Shown one piece after another: positions 53,786-61,048 of a DNA stretch of 64,000 bases. Location: the NCBI RefSeq assembly GCF_030294945.1, contig NZ_AP018448.1, positions 2,976,001 through 3,040,000 of the forward strand. The letters run 5' to 3'. Position 1 is the stretch's first letter. Each line of letters begins with the position of its first letter. Both the position numbers and the translations under genes were made by a program. The DNA is from Streptomyces graminofaciens. Its GTDB lineage: Bacteria; Actinomycetota; Actinomycetes; Streptomycetales; Streptomycetaceae. The notes under the pieces were generated by a model, which searched no databases, had not been told where the DNA came from, and worked only from the letters and a program-made list of their open reading frames with translations.

Positions 53786-54874
53786 TCAGTACTCCAGACG
53801 GGCCACCCGCCCCTGTTCGCCGGACGCCCAGCAGCCCAGGTCGGGGGCGCAGTCGACGGTGTCGTACGAGCCGGAGTCGACCGTCCGCCAGGTGCGGCCG
53901 GCGTCCGTGGTGAGGTCGGTGCCGGTGGGGCCGACGGCGAGGGCGGTCGCACGGCTGTGCGGGAGCCAGGTGACGCCCGAGCGGTAGGCGGGCGGCGGCT
54001 GTATGGCTCGCGTCCAGGTGCGGCCGCCGTCGGCGGTGGTCGCGGCCGCGTCGGGCGAGGCCTGGTCGGCGCGGTAGTCGCCGCCGACCGCGAGGCCGTG
54101 CGTACGGTCGCGGAAGGCGAGGGCGAAGACGCCGCGGGCCGGGTCGCCCGCGGGGACGGGGGTGTCGGTCGCCGTCCAGGTCAGCCCGCGGTCGGCGGAG
54201 TGCAGCACGCGCGCGTGCGCGCCGCCTCCGGTGGCCAGCCACACATCACGCGGCCCCGAGGCGACGAGGCACTGCCCGCTCGCCGCGAACCCGGCCTCGC
54301 CCGCCGGCGACGGGGGCATCCCGTCGTTCGGCAGGACCGTCCAGGAGCGGCCGCCGTCCTTGGTGGACAGGATGCGGAACTTTCCGTCCACCGGGTCGCT
54401 CATGGCGAGGCCGTTGCGGTGGTCGAAGAAGGTGAGGCAGTCGTAGAAGGCGCGGGCGTCGGTGTTGCGGAAGGACTCGGTCCAGGTGGCGCCGCCGTCG
54501 TCCGTGCGGTACACGCGGGAGTCCTCGCCCTCGCCGATGGCGAGTACGACCGCCCGGCGCGCGTCGAATGCCTCGATGTCCCGGAACTGCACTTCCTGCG
54601 CGCCGGGCGGCGACACGTTCCGCCAGCTCGCGCCCCCGTCGGTGGTGCGCAGGACGGTGCCCGCGGAGCCCGCCAGCCAGGCCGTGTTCCGGCTGACAGC
54701 CGCGAGACCGCGGAAGCGTGCCGTCGTGCCGCTGTCCTTCACCGCCCAGTGCGGCGCTCGCGACCCCTGCCCCTGTGCCTGGGCCGGCACGGTGAGGGCC
54801 GCCGCGAGCGCCGCCACCGCCAGTCCCATGGTCATCGTCCGACTCGTACGCCTCGACTGCCCCAAGCCCCTCAT
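53786..54874 (-). CDS. Secreted BNR/sialidase-like beta-propeller protein
   Basis: This 362-residue protein has a signal peptide (TMGLAVAALAAALTVPAQAQ, cut near residue 35). At least five Asp-box repeats follow, e.g. TTDGGASWRNV, TDDGGATWTES, TKDGGRSWTVL, SADRGLTWTAT and TADGGRTWTRA, spaced as blades of a propeller. This is the photosynthesis-system-II-stability/BNR type, usually annotated as oxidoreductase without evidence. ATG 54874 has no ribosome-binding site, but TAGCTT (-10) lies 8 nt and TGGACG (-35) a further 17 bp upstream, suggesting a leaderless mRNA. Function is unknown. Confidence 0.85.
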   Translation of the reverse strand: MRGLGQSRRTSRTMTMGLAVAALAAALTVPAQAQGQGSRAPHWAVKDSGTTARFRGLAAVSRNTAWLAGSAGTVLRTTDGGASWRNVSPPGAQEVQFRDIEAFDARRAVVLAIGEGEDSRVYRTDDGGATWTESFRNTDARAFYDCLTFFDHRNGLAMSDPVDGKFRILSTKDGGRSWTVLPNDGMPPSPAGEAGFAASGQCLVASGPRDVWLATGGGAHARVLHSADRGLTWTATDTPVPAGDPARGVFALAFRDRTHGLAVGGDYRADQASPDAAATTADGGRTWTRAIQPPPAYRSGVTWLPHSRATALAVGPTGTDLTTDAGRTWRTVDSGSYDTVDCAPDLGCWASGEQGRVARLEY

Positions 54875-54968
54875 GGCGGGCGAAGCTAGTGGACCGATCC
54901 GATGCCGTCCAGATGGCCTAGGGCGGGAACCGGTGGGCGCGGTCCGATGTCCTCTCCGATGTCCTGAG

Positions 54969-55004
54969 TCCTCGGGATGAGAGATCCCGGTCCTCGGGAT
55001 GAGA
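54969..55004. promoter_or_regulatory. 14-bp direct repeats upstream of the ssgD-like gene
   Basis: TCCTCGGGATGAGA occurs at 54969-54982 and 54991-55004, spaced 22 bp, about two helical turns. A dyad CGGGAT-GAGAG-ATCCCG (54973-54989) overlaps the first copy. The repeats lie 140-176 bp before the ssgD-like TTG start and 95-130 bp before the divergent propeller gene, so they may serve either promoter. Confidence 0.5.
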
Positions 55005-55144
55005 AATGGATCACCCACGCGCATGGAGTCGGTGACGCAGGTCACTCGACTCTCATGTGCACGGATCGGCCCGTTCCGACGTCTTTTCACATGCCCGGCC
55101 TCAGCAATCCGGAGTCCGTCCAGCCGTCACAAGGGAGCAAGGCG

Positions 55145-55561
55145 TTGTCCATCGTCATCGAGCAGCCCGTAGAGGCCCGTCTCGTCGCCGCCGCGCCGCG
55201 GATGCCGAGCATTCCCGCAACGCTCCACTACGACCGGCGCGACCCGTTCGCCGTCCGGATGACCTTCCCCGCCCCGGCCACGTTGGAGGGCGTCGAGGTC
55301 TGCTGGACGTTCGCCCGCGAACTGCTCGCCCTTGGCATGGAGGAGTCGGTCGGCCACGGGGACGTACGGGTGCGTCCGTACGGCTACGAGCGGCTGGTTC
55401 TCGAGTTCCACGCCCCCGAGGGCACGGCCGTGGTGCATGTTCACGCCGACGAGGTGCGCCGCTTCCTGGAGCGTACGACCGAGCTGGTGCCCGAAGGGCT
55501 CGAGCACCTCCAGATCGATCTTGACCGCGATCTGGCCGAGCTGATGCGGGACGCCTGCTGA
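55145..55561 (+). CDS. ssgD: SsgA-like sporulation/cell-division protein (SsgD-like)
   Basis: This 138-residue protein has the SsgA-like fold: IPATLHYDRRDPFAVRMTFP, EVCWTFARELLALGM, DVRVRPYGYERLVLEFHAPE and VRRFLERTTELVPEG. SsgA-like proteins, found only in morphologically complex actinomycetes, steer septum formation and peptidoglycan maintenance. The TTG at 55145 was chosen because GGGAG lies 7-8 nt upstream and the product matches the usual 130-145 residue length. Assignment to SsgD rather than another paralogue rests on remembered gene order (SCO6722 is ssgD). Confidence 0.82.
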   Translation: MSIVIEQPVEARLVAAAPRMPSIPATLHYDRRDPFAVRMTFPAPATLEGVEVCWTFARELLALGMEESVGHGDVRVRPYGYERLVLEFHAPEGTAVVHVHADEVRRFLERTTELVPEGLEHLQIDLDRDLAELMRDAC

Positions 55562-55567
55562 GAACCG

Positions 55568-56404
55568 TCAACGCGCGGCTCCGTGCAGCGCGTTGAGCTC
55601 GCCGTGGTCCAGCCCGTCGGCCAGGGCCATGTACATTCCCGCGCCCAGCAGCTCCCGTGCGGCGCGGCGGACGACCGCGTGCGCGGCCAGGGCGAGAGTG
55701 GATCCGGCGCTGACCCGGGCGACGCCGAGTCCGGCCAACTCGGCCACGGGGAGAGCACCGGGGCCGACCAGGACGTTCAGCGGTCCGTCTACACCCGCCA
55801 CGAGCAGCTTGACCGTCTCCGAGTCGACAACCCCGGGGACGAAGATCCCGTCCGCGCCCGCGCCGAGGAACGCGGCGGCCCGCTCCAGGGTGGCGTCGAC
55901 TCCCCCGGCACTCCTGAGGAACGTGTCGATGCGGGCGTTCACGAAGAGTGGCACGCCCGCCGCGTCGGCGGCCTCCCTAGCCGCGGCGATGCGCTCCGCC
56001 TGCTCGGCCACCGGCCGCAGCGGCTCCGTCTCACCCGCGTACAGGGCGTCCTCGATGTTGATGCCGACGGCGCCCGCCGCGAGCACCGCGCGCACGGTGT
56101 CGGCGACGCCCGCCGCGTCCGGCGCGTAACCGCTCTCGATGTCCGCGCTCACCGGGACCCGTACGGCGGCGGCGAGGGCCGCGACGGCGCCGAGGGCACG
56201 GTCGCGCTCCAGCCGGTCGCCGTCCGCCGTGCCCAGCTCCCAGGAGAGCCCCGCGCTGGTGGTGGCCACCGCGGCGGCACCCGCGTCCTCGATCAGCCGG
56301 GCGCTGGCCACGTCCCACGCGTTGGGCAGGACGAGAGGCCGCCCGGGGACGTGCAGGGCGCGGAAGGCGAGGGCTCGGTCGAGGAGGGCGTGCTGGTTCG
56401 TCAT
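55568..56404 (-). CDS. Isocitrate lyase/PEP mutase family protein
   Basis: This 278-residue barrel enzyme has PLVLPNAWDVASARLIEDAG, ATTSAGLSWELG, VPVSADIESGYAPD (metal-binding Asp region) and GAVGINIEDALY. VPLFVNARIDTFLR follows. The Cys of isocitrate lyases (KKCGH) is absent, so it belongs to the oxaloacetate-hydrolase/PEP-mutase-like side, whose substrates are often unknown. It converges with the ssgD-like gene. Starts at ATG 56404. Confidence 0.88.
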   Translation of the reverse strand: MTNQHALLDRALAFRALHVPGRPLVLPNAWDVASARLIEDAGAAAVATTSAGLSWELGTADGDRLERDRALGAVAALAAAVRVPVSADIESGYAPDAAGVADTVRAVLAAGAVGINIEDALYAGETEPLRPVAEQAERIAAAREAADAAGVPLFVNARIDTFLRSAGGVDATLERAAAFLGAGADGIFVPGVVDSETVKLLVAGVDGPLNVLVGPGALPVAELAGLGVARVSAGSTLALAAHAVVRRAARELLGAGMYMALADGLDHGELNALHGAAR

Positions 56405-56531
56405 GCGGACGACTCAACCAGCCGGGGCGGGGCGGCGACTGGCGGAAATCCGACATGAACGTGCGGCCACCTCGGGCCAGGCGCGAGCCGAACGACCGGC
56501 GCTCGGCCACCGCTTCCCCCATTTAATTGCG

Positions 56532-56560
56532 TTGACGCGCGCCGGGGCCCCTCGTACGTT
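56532..56560 (+). promoter_or_regulatory. Promoter of the ABC-F leader
   Basis: TTGACG (56532-56537) and TACGTT (56555-56560) are separated by 17 bp, a good housekeeping-sigma match. The expected transcript start near 56567 gives a leader of about 240 nt before the ABC-F start codon at 56805, containing a short ORF and two hairpins. Confidence 0.65.
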
Positions 56561-56597
56561 GTACAGCGGTTCTGTTGCCACCGATTGGAGAAGGACG

Positions 56598-56609
56598 TTG
56601 CTCTACTGA
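56598..56609 (+). CDS. Three-codon leader ORF (TTG CTC TAC TGA)
   Basis: A strong ribosome-binding site, GGAGAAGGA (56587-56595), sits directly before TTG-CTC-TAC-TGA, giving the peptide MLY. Ribosomes stalled or initiating here would sit just before the hairpins at 56628-56662 and 56746-56799. This is the layout of ribosome-mediated attenuation of antibiotic-resistance genes. Translation is inferred from the ribosome-binding site only. Confidence 0.55.
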   Translation: MLY

Positions 56610-56627
56610 GGTCCTGAGACACCGCGT

Positions 56628-56662
56628 CACACACCCTCCGCCGTATCCCGGCGTCGTGTGTG
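56628..56662 (+). other. Leader hairpin I of the ABC-F gene
   Basis: CACACAC (56628-56634) pairs with GTGTGTG (56656-56662). Inside, CGCCG (56639-56643) pairs with CGGCG (56649-56653). It lies 18 nt after the leader ORF stop. It could be a terminator or antiterminator element; no U-tract follows. Confidence 0.55.
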
Positions 56663-56745
56663 CGTTGCGTGCGACCTCGGCGTGTGAGCCGTCCCCGTCC
56701 CCTCTCACCAGGCCTTCGCATGGCCCCCGGACGTGACTGTCGCCC

Positions 56746-56799
56746 CCTCGCGGTGTCTCGAACGCGTTGCCCCTGATCACCTTTCGAGCAACCGCGAGG
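56746..56799 (+). promoter_or_regulatory. Hairpin sequestering the ABC-F ribosome-binding site
   Basis: CCTCGCGGT (56746-56754) pairs perfectly with ACCGCGAGG (56791-56799), and CTCGAA (56757-56762) with TTCGAG (56783-56788). The 3' arm contains the GCGAGG ribosome-binding site, 5 nt before ATG 56805, so the fold hides it. A competing pairing of 56763-56770 with 56788-56796 also exists, so a switch between structures is possible. Confidence 0.65.
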
Positions 56800-56804
56800 C
56801 CTGT

Positions 56805-58418
56805 ATGTCCATGTCCCTCACCTGTACGTCCCTGTCGTTCGCCTGGCCCGACGGCACCTCCGTCTTCGACGATCTCCAGATCGCGTTCGGTCCCGGCAGG
56901 ACCGGACTCGTCGGCGTCAACGGATCGGGAAAGTCGACCCTGTTGAAGCTGATCGCCGGTGAGCTGACCCCGGCCGACGGCACCGTCCGCGTGATGGGCG
57001 ACGTCGGCTATCTCCCGCAGAACGTCACGCTCGACACCGGTCTGCGGGTCGACGAGGCGCTCGGCATCCACGCCCAGCGGGCCGCCCTGCACGCCATCGA
57101 GGCCGGCGACGTCTGCGAGCAGCACTTCGAGACGGTCGGCGACGACTGGGACGTGGAGGAGCGCGCTCTCGCCACCCTCGGTGAACTCGGCCTCGGCCAC
57201 ATCGAGTTGGACCGAACGATCGGCGAGGTGTCGGGCGGCGAGTCGGTGCTGTTGCGGCTGGCCGCGCTGCTGCTGCGCCGCCCGGACGTCCTCCTCCTCG
57301 ACGAGCCCACCAACAATCTCGACCTGTACGCCCGCCGTCGGCTGTACGCGGCCGTGGAGTCCTGGCCCGGAGTCATGGTCGTCGTCAGCCATGACCGCGA
57401 ACTCCTCGAGCTAGTCGACCAGATCGCCGATCTGCACTCCGGTGAGGTGACCTGGTACGGCGGCAACTTCTCGGTGTACGAGGCGGTGCTCGCCGGAGAG
57501 CAGGACGCCGCCGAGCGCATGGTGCGGGTCGCCGAGGCCGATCTGAAGAAGCAGAAGCGCGAACTGGTCGACGCGCAGGTCAAGTTGGCCCGACGCAAGC
57601 GGTACGGGCAGAAGATGTGGGACAGCAAACGCGAGCCGAAGATCGTCATGGGGGCACGCAAGCGCGCGGCACAGGAGTCCGCGGGCAAGCACCGCATCAT
57701 GCACGAGGAGAAGCTCGCCGAGGCCAGGGAACGACTCGACGACGCGGTGGAGGCCGTACGGGACGACGACGAGATCCGCGTCGACCTGCCGTACACGGCC
57801 GTGCCTCCGGGCCGTACCGTCCTCACTCTGCAGGACCTGGAGCTGAAGTACGGCGCCCGGGTGCGCGGGCTCGATCTGCACGGCCCCGAGCGGATCGCGC
57901 TGATCGGCCGCAACGGCGCGGGCAAGACCACGCTGCTGCGCACGATCGCCGGCGAGCTGGAGCCGGTGAGCGGCGAGACGAAGGCGTACGTCCCGATGCG
58001 TTTCCTGCCGCAGCGGCTCGATGTGCTCGACGACGGGCTGACGGTCGCCGAGAACGTGGCCCGGTTCGCGCCGGACGCCACCAACAACCGGATCAGGGCG
58101 CGGCTCGCCCGCTTCCTGTTCCGGGGGGCCCGCGCCGACCGATACGCGGCCACTCTCTCCGGCGGCGAACGCTTCCGGGCGGCCCTCGCCGCGCTGATGC
58201 TCGCCGAGCCCGCCCCGCAGCTGCTGATGCTGGACGAGCCGACGAACAACCTCGACATGGCGAGCGTCCGGCAGCTCACCACGGCCCTGGAGTCGTACGA
58301 GGGCGCCCTGCTCGTGGCCAGCCACGATCTGCCGTTCCTGGAGTCGATCGGGATCACCCGGTGGCTGCTGCTGGCGGACGGGGAGCTGCGGGAGACGTCG
58401 CCGGAGGAGATCGGGTAG
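56805..58418 (+). CDS. ABC-F family ATPase, probably antibiotic-resistance type
   Basis: This 537-residue protein has two ABC domains and no membrane segment. Walker A motifs are GLVGVNGSGKSTLLKLIAG and ALIGRNGAGKTTLLRTIAG. Signatures are VSGGESVLLRLAALLLRRP and LSGGERFRAALAAL. A basic interdomain linker (about 235-320, DLKKQKRELVDAQVKLARRK) would reach the ribosome. The elaborate leader with short ORF and hidden ribosome-binding site is typical of drug-induced ribosome-protection genes, so this copy is a better resistance candidate than the one at 33893. ATG 56805 was chosen because it follows the hidden ribosome-binding site. Confidence 0.9.
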   Translation: MSMSLTCTSLSFAWPDGTSVFDDLQIAFGPGRTGLVGVNGSGKSTLLKLIAGELTPADGTVRVMGDVGYLPQNVTLDTGLRVDEALGIHAQRAALHAIEAGDVCEQHFETVGDDWDVEERALATLGELGLGHIELDRTIGEVSGGESVLLRLAALLLRRPDVLLLDEPTNNLDLYARRRLYAAVESWPGVMVVVSHDRELLELVDQIADLHSGEVTWYGGNFSVYEAVLAGEQDAAERMVRVAEADLKKQKRELVDAQVKLARRKRYGQKMWDSKREPKIVMGARKRAAQESAGKHRIMHEEKLAEARERLDDAVEAVRDDDEIRVDLPYTAVPPGRTVLTLQDLELKYGARVRGLDLHGPERIALIGRNGAGKTTLLRTIAGELEPVSGETKAYVPMRFLPQRLDVLDDGLTVAENVARFAPDATNNRIRARLARFLFRGARADRYAATLSGGERFRAALAALMLAEPAPQLLMLDEPTNNLDMASVRQLTTALESYEGALLVASHDLPFLESIGITRWLLLADGELRETSPEEIG

Positions 58419-58619
58419 CGCGGGCGGCGGGCGGGGCCTCGGCCGCCATGGGCGCGGACTTCCGTTCCCGCGGCCGGGGCCTTCGCTACCACCGCGCATC
58501 TCAGGAGGGCCACAGCCTCGCGGCGGGGGTTTTGTCCCTGCGGACCGGGGCTGCATGATGGCGGACCGGCGTCGTGTCACGGGCGCCGGAAAACCCTCGT
58601 TCGATTCGGAGTCCCACAC

Positions 58620-59396
58620 GTGCCCAGCAAGAAGGCCCTCGTCCGCCGTCCCAGCCCCCGCCTGGCCGAAGGCCTCGTCACGCACATCGAACGCGAGAAG
58701 GTGGACGTCGACCTCGCGGTCGAGCAGTGGGAGGCGTACGGGGAGGCGCTGCGCGAGCACGGGTGGGAGACCATCGAGGTGGAGCCGGCCGACGACTGCC
58801 CGGACTCGGTGTTCGTCGAGGACGCGGTGGTCGTGTACAAGAACGTGGCGCTGATCGCGCGCCCCGGCGCCGAGTCGCGGCGCGGCGAGACCGCCGGTGT
58901 CGAGGAGGCCGTGGCCGCCCTCGGCTGCTCGGTGAACTGGGTCTGGGAGCCGGGCACGCTGGAGGGCGGTGACGTCCTCAAGGTCGGCGACACCGTGTTC
59001 GTGGGCCGGGGCGGGCGCACCAACGCGGCCGGGGTCCAGCAACTGCGGGCCGCGTTCGAGCCGCTCGGGGCGCGTGTCGTCTCCGTGCCCGTGAGCAAGG
59101 TGCTGCATCTGAAGTCGGCGGTCACCGCGCTGCCCGACGGCACGGTCGTCGGGCACATCCCGAAGATGGACATGCCATCGCTGTTCGGCCGATTCCTGCC
59201 GGTGCCGGAGGAGTCCGGGTCGCACGTGGTGCTGCTCGGCGCTGACAAGCTGCTGATGGCGGCGAGCGCGCCGAAGACCGCGGAACTGTACTCGAGCCTC
59301 GGCTACGAGCCGGTCGTGGTCGACATCAGCGAGTTCGAGAAGCTCGAGGGCTGTGTGACTTGCCTCTCGGTGCGGCTGAGGGAGCTGTACGCCTGA
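58620..59396 (+). CDS. Dimethylargininase (DDAH)-like amidinotransferase-fold enzyme
   Basis: The protein has 258 residues. Active-site elements are DDCPDSVFVEDAVVVY (Asp/Glu), EGGDVLKVGDTVFVG, His163 in VLHLKSAVTAL and the nucleophile Cys248 in GCVTCLSVRLRE. These match NG,NG-dimethylarginine dimethylaminohydrolases, which release citrulline and dimethylamine; an arginine-deiminase-like activity is the alternative. GTG 58620 follows GGAG by about 9 nt. The 201-bp gap after the ABC-F gene contains only GC-rich inverted repeats. A strong terminator follows. Confidence 0.9.
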   Translation: MPSKKALVRRPSPRLAEGLVTHIEREKVDVDLAVEQWEAYGEALREHGWETIEVEPADDCPDSVFVEDAVVVYKNVALIARPGAESRRGETAGVEEAVAALGCSVNWVWEPGTLEGGDVLKVGDTVFVGRGGRTNAAGVQQLRAAFEPLGARVVSVPVSKVLHLKSAVTALPDGTVVGHIPKMDMPSLFGRFLPVPEESGSHVVLLGADKLLMAASAPKTAELYSSLGYEPVVVDISEFEKLEGCVTCLSVRLRELYA

Positions 59397-59418
59397 CAGG
59401 TGATCACCTCACCCGTTC

Positions 59419-59453
59419 GCCCCGTGGACCTGCGGTTCCACGGGGCCTTTTTT
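59419..59453 (+). terminator. Intrinsic terminator after the DDAH-like gene
   Basis: A 10-bp perfect stem, GCCCCGTGGA with TCCACGGGGC (59437-59446), 8-nt loop, then CTTTTTT. It is the clearest rho-independent terminator in the window. Confidence 0.92.
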
Positions 59454-59457
59454 ACCC

Positions 59458-59496
59458 GCGGAAGCCCCGCGGAAGCCCCGCGGAAGCCCCGCGGAA
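59458..59496. repeat. 11-bp tandem repeat GCGGAAGCCCC
   Basis: Three exact units (59458-59468, 59469-59479, 59480-59490) are followed by a partial fourth, GCGGAA. The repeat sits between the terminator and the desaturase operators and is non-coding. It is a likely length polymorphism. Confidence 0.85.
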
Positions 59497-59532
59497 CACC
59501 ACTGATCAGCGATCTTTACAGCGTACTTAACC

Positions 59533-59574
59533 TACGGCTTCGTAACCTACGGGTTCGTAGCCTACGATGCCGTA
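59533..59574. promoter_or_regulatory. Three tandem TACG-N4-CGTA operators before the desaturase gene
   Basis: TACGGCTTCGTA (59533-59544), TACGGGTTCGTA (59548-59559) and TACGATGCCGTA (59563-59574) share the TACG-N4-CGTA dyad at an exact 15-bp period. The cluster itself is enclosed by AACCTACGGC and GCCGTAGGTT. It ends 63 bp before the desaturase start, overlapping the expected promoter, so a repressor, probably TetR-type, is likely. No regulator gene is adjacent. Confidence 0.8.
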
Positions 59575-59637
59575 GGTTCAGGTCACCCGCCCGTGACCTC
59601 ACAAGTATTCGCCCCCGGTCGTCCCCCTGGAGCCTCT

Positions 59638-60615
59638 GTGTCGATCACTTCTCCCCTTCTCGGCAGCCCGTCCTCCGACTGGACCGACGCGCGGCTGCTG
59701 TACGCGCTGGAGGAAGTGGTCGAGCAGGAACTCAACCGGCATCTGAAGGTCACCAAGGACTGGATGCCGCACGAGTACGTGCCGTGGAGTGACGGCCGTA
59801 ACTTCCCCGGCTTCTTCGAGGACGGCGAGGCCTGGGAGAAGGGGCAGTCGAAGGTCACCGAGATCGGCCGGATCGCCCTGGTCGTGAACCTGCTGACCGA
59901 GGACAACCTCCCCAGCTACCACCACGAGATCGCCTCGCTCTTCGGCCGTGACGGCGCCTGGGGCACCTGGGTGCACCGCTGGACCGCCGAGGAGGGCCGC
60001 CACGGCATCGTGATGCGCGACTATCTGCTCGCCTCGCGCGCGGTCGACCCGGACAAGCTCGAAGAGTTCCGTATGGCGCACATGAGCGAGGGCTTCGAGT
60101 CGGACAACCGGCACTCGATGCTGCACTCGGTCGCCTACGTCTCCTTCCAGGAGCTGGCCACCCGTATCTCGCACCGCAACACGGGCCACCAGTCCGGTGA
60201 CCCGGTCTGCGACCGCATGCTGGCGCGTATCGCCGCCGACGAGAACCTGCACATGATCTTCTACCGGAACCTGCTGAAGGCCGCGTTCGAGATCGCGCCG
60301 GATCTGACGATGCAGGCGGTGCGTGACGTCGTCGTCAACTTCCGTATGCCCGGCCACGGCATGCCCGGCTTCGAGCGTGCAGCCGCGCAGATGGCGATCG
60401 GCGAGGTCTACAACATGCGCATCCACCACGACGACGTCCTCCAGCCGGTCATCCGCTTCCTGAAGATCATGGAGATCGACGGGCTGGGTCCCGAGGGGCA
60501 GCGGGCCCAGGAGGAGCTGGGGCTCTACATGGGTGGGCTGGACGCGGAGGCCAGCAAGTTCGACGAGAAGCTGGCGGCGCGGAAGGCGCGGATGGCCGCG
60601 CGGGCCGGGGCGTAG
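59638..60615 (+). CDS. Acyl-ACP desaturase (soluble di-iron, FA_desaturase_2)
   Basis: The protein has 325 residues. Di-iron ligands are visible as Glu88 (LLTEDNLP), E118-E119 and His122 (TAEEGRHG), Glu172 (SFQELATRIS) and Glu202/His205 (ADENLHM). It matches plant-type stearoyl-ACP desaturases and mycobacterial DesA proteins. It would introduce a double bond in acyl-ACP using electrons from ferredoxin. GTG 59638 with CTGGAG upstream starts the conserved region; an ATG-like start at 59593 lacks support. Expression is probably controlled by the triple operator upstream. Confidence 0.92.
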   Translation: MSITSPLLGSPSSDWTDARLLYALEEVVEQELNRHLKVTKDWMPHEYVPWSDGRNFPGFFEDGEAWEKGQSKVTEIGRIALVVNLLTEDNLPSYHHEIASLFGRDGAWGTWVHRWTAEEGRHGIVMRDYLLASRAVDPDKLEEFRMAHMSEGFESDNRHSMLHSVAYVSFQELATRISHRNTGHQSGDPVCDRMLARIAADENLHMIFYRNLLKAAFEIAPDLTMQAVRDVVVNFRMPGHGMPGFERAAAQMAIGEVYNMRIHHDDVLQPVIRFLKIMEIDGLGPEGQRAQEELGLYMGGLDAEASKFDEKLAARKARMAARAGA

Positions 60616-60646
60616 CTGTCCGCTGCGGCGGGCTGTGATTCTGGGG

Positions 60647-60720
60647 GCGGAGCGGCTGGATTCGAACCAGCGTGTTCCGGTTTTGGAGACCGGCGCGTCT
60701 GCCTCTGCGCTACGACTCCG
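60647..60720 (-). tRNA. Unusual tRNA-like gene, anticodon CCA (Trp)
   Basis: The anticodon arm is CCGGT-CTCCAAA-ACCGG, with anticodon CCA (60684-60686), and the T arm is GCTGG-TTCGAAT-CCAGC. The D arm GCGC-AGAGGCAG-ACGC has one mismatched pair. The acceptor 5' strand CGGAGTCG is one base too long: CGGAG(T)CG pairs with CGCTCCG only with a bulged T, or as an 8-bp stem with a mismatch. The discriminator would be C and CCA is not encoded. It could be a degenerate or specialised tRNA-Trp. Confidence 0.6.
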
Positions 60721-60845
60721 CCCTTGGGGCGACCTTAACGGGTCGGCTGCCGCCGGGGGAACGGGTTTTCACTCGCCCCCGCCGCTGGGGCTTGGAGCTC
60801 GGGTGGGCTGGGTGGATTCGGTGCGTTGGCGGGTGCGGGTTGTGT

Positions 60846-61025
60846 GTGGTTGCTCGCGCAGTTCCCCGCGCCCCTGAAAAGCCGGGGCCGCGCCCCGTGC
60901 TTTTTTTGAGGGCGCCGGGAACTGCGCGACAAGCCCCCACCGGCCCGCGGCCGACACACACGCCCGGGGGGTCTGGGGGTGCGCAGCCCCCAGGGACGGG
61001 ACGGGTAGGGGCGGCGGGGGCGAAA
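60846..61025. repeat. Dispersed intergenic repeat, copy C, with large inverted repeat and T-run
   Basis: The core CGCGCAGTTCCCCGCGCCCC lies within 60850-60875. An inverted copy at 60910-60929 matches 60854-60873 with one mismatch, making a 20-bp stem. Between them GGGGC-CGC-GCCCC and a run of seven T form a terminator-like element. The block 60998-61025 is the reverse complement of copy A. The 60721-60845 stretch between the tRNA and the repeat shows no gene. Confidence 0.8.
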
Positions 61026-61048
61026 CCCTCTCCAGGGCACACCTCCGC

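Noticed and set aside
55568..56404. True isocitrate lyase
   Set aside because: The catalytic KKCGH-type Cys motif is absent; only the broader PEP-mutase/isocitrate-lyase fold is supported.
60647..60720. Classification as an allo-tRNA (8/4 acceptor-T composition)
   Set aside because: The 8-bp acceptor reading needs a C-C mismatch, the variable loop is short rather than serine-like, and the anticodon is Trp. Left as an unusual tRNA instead.
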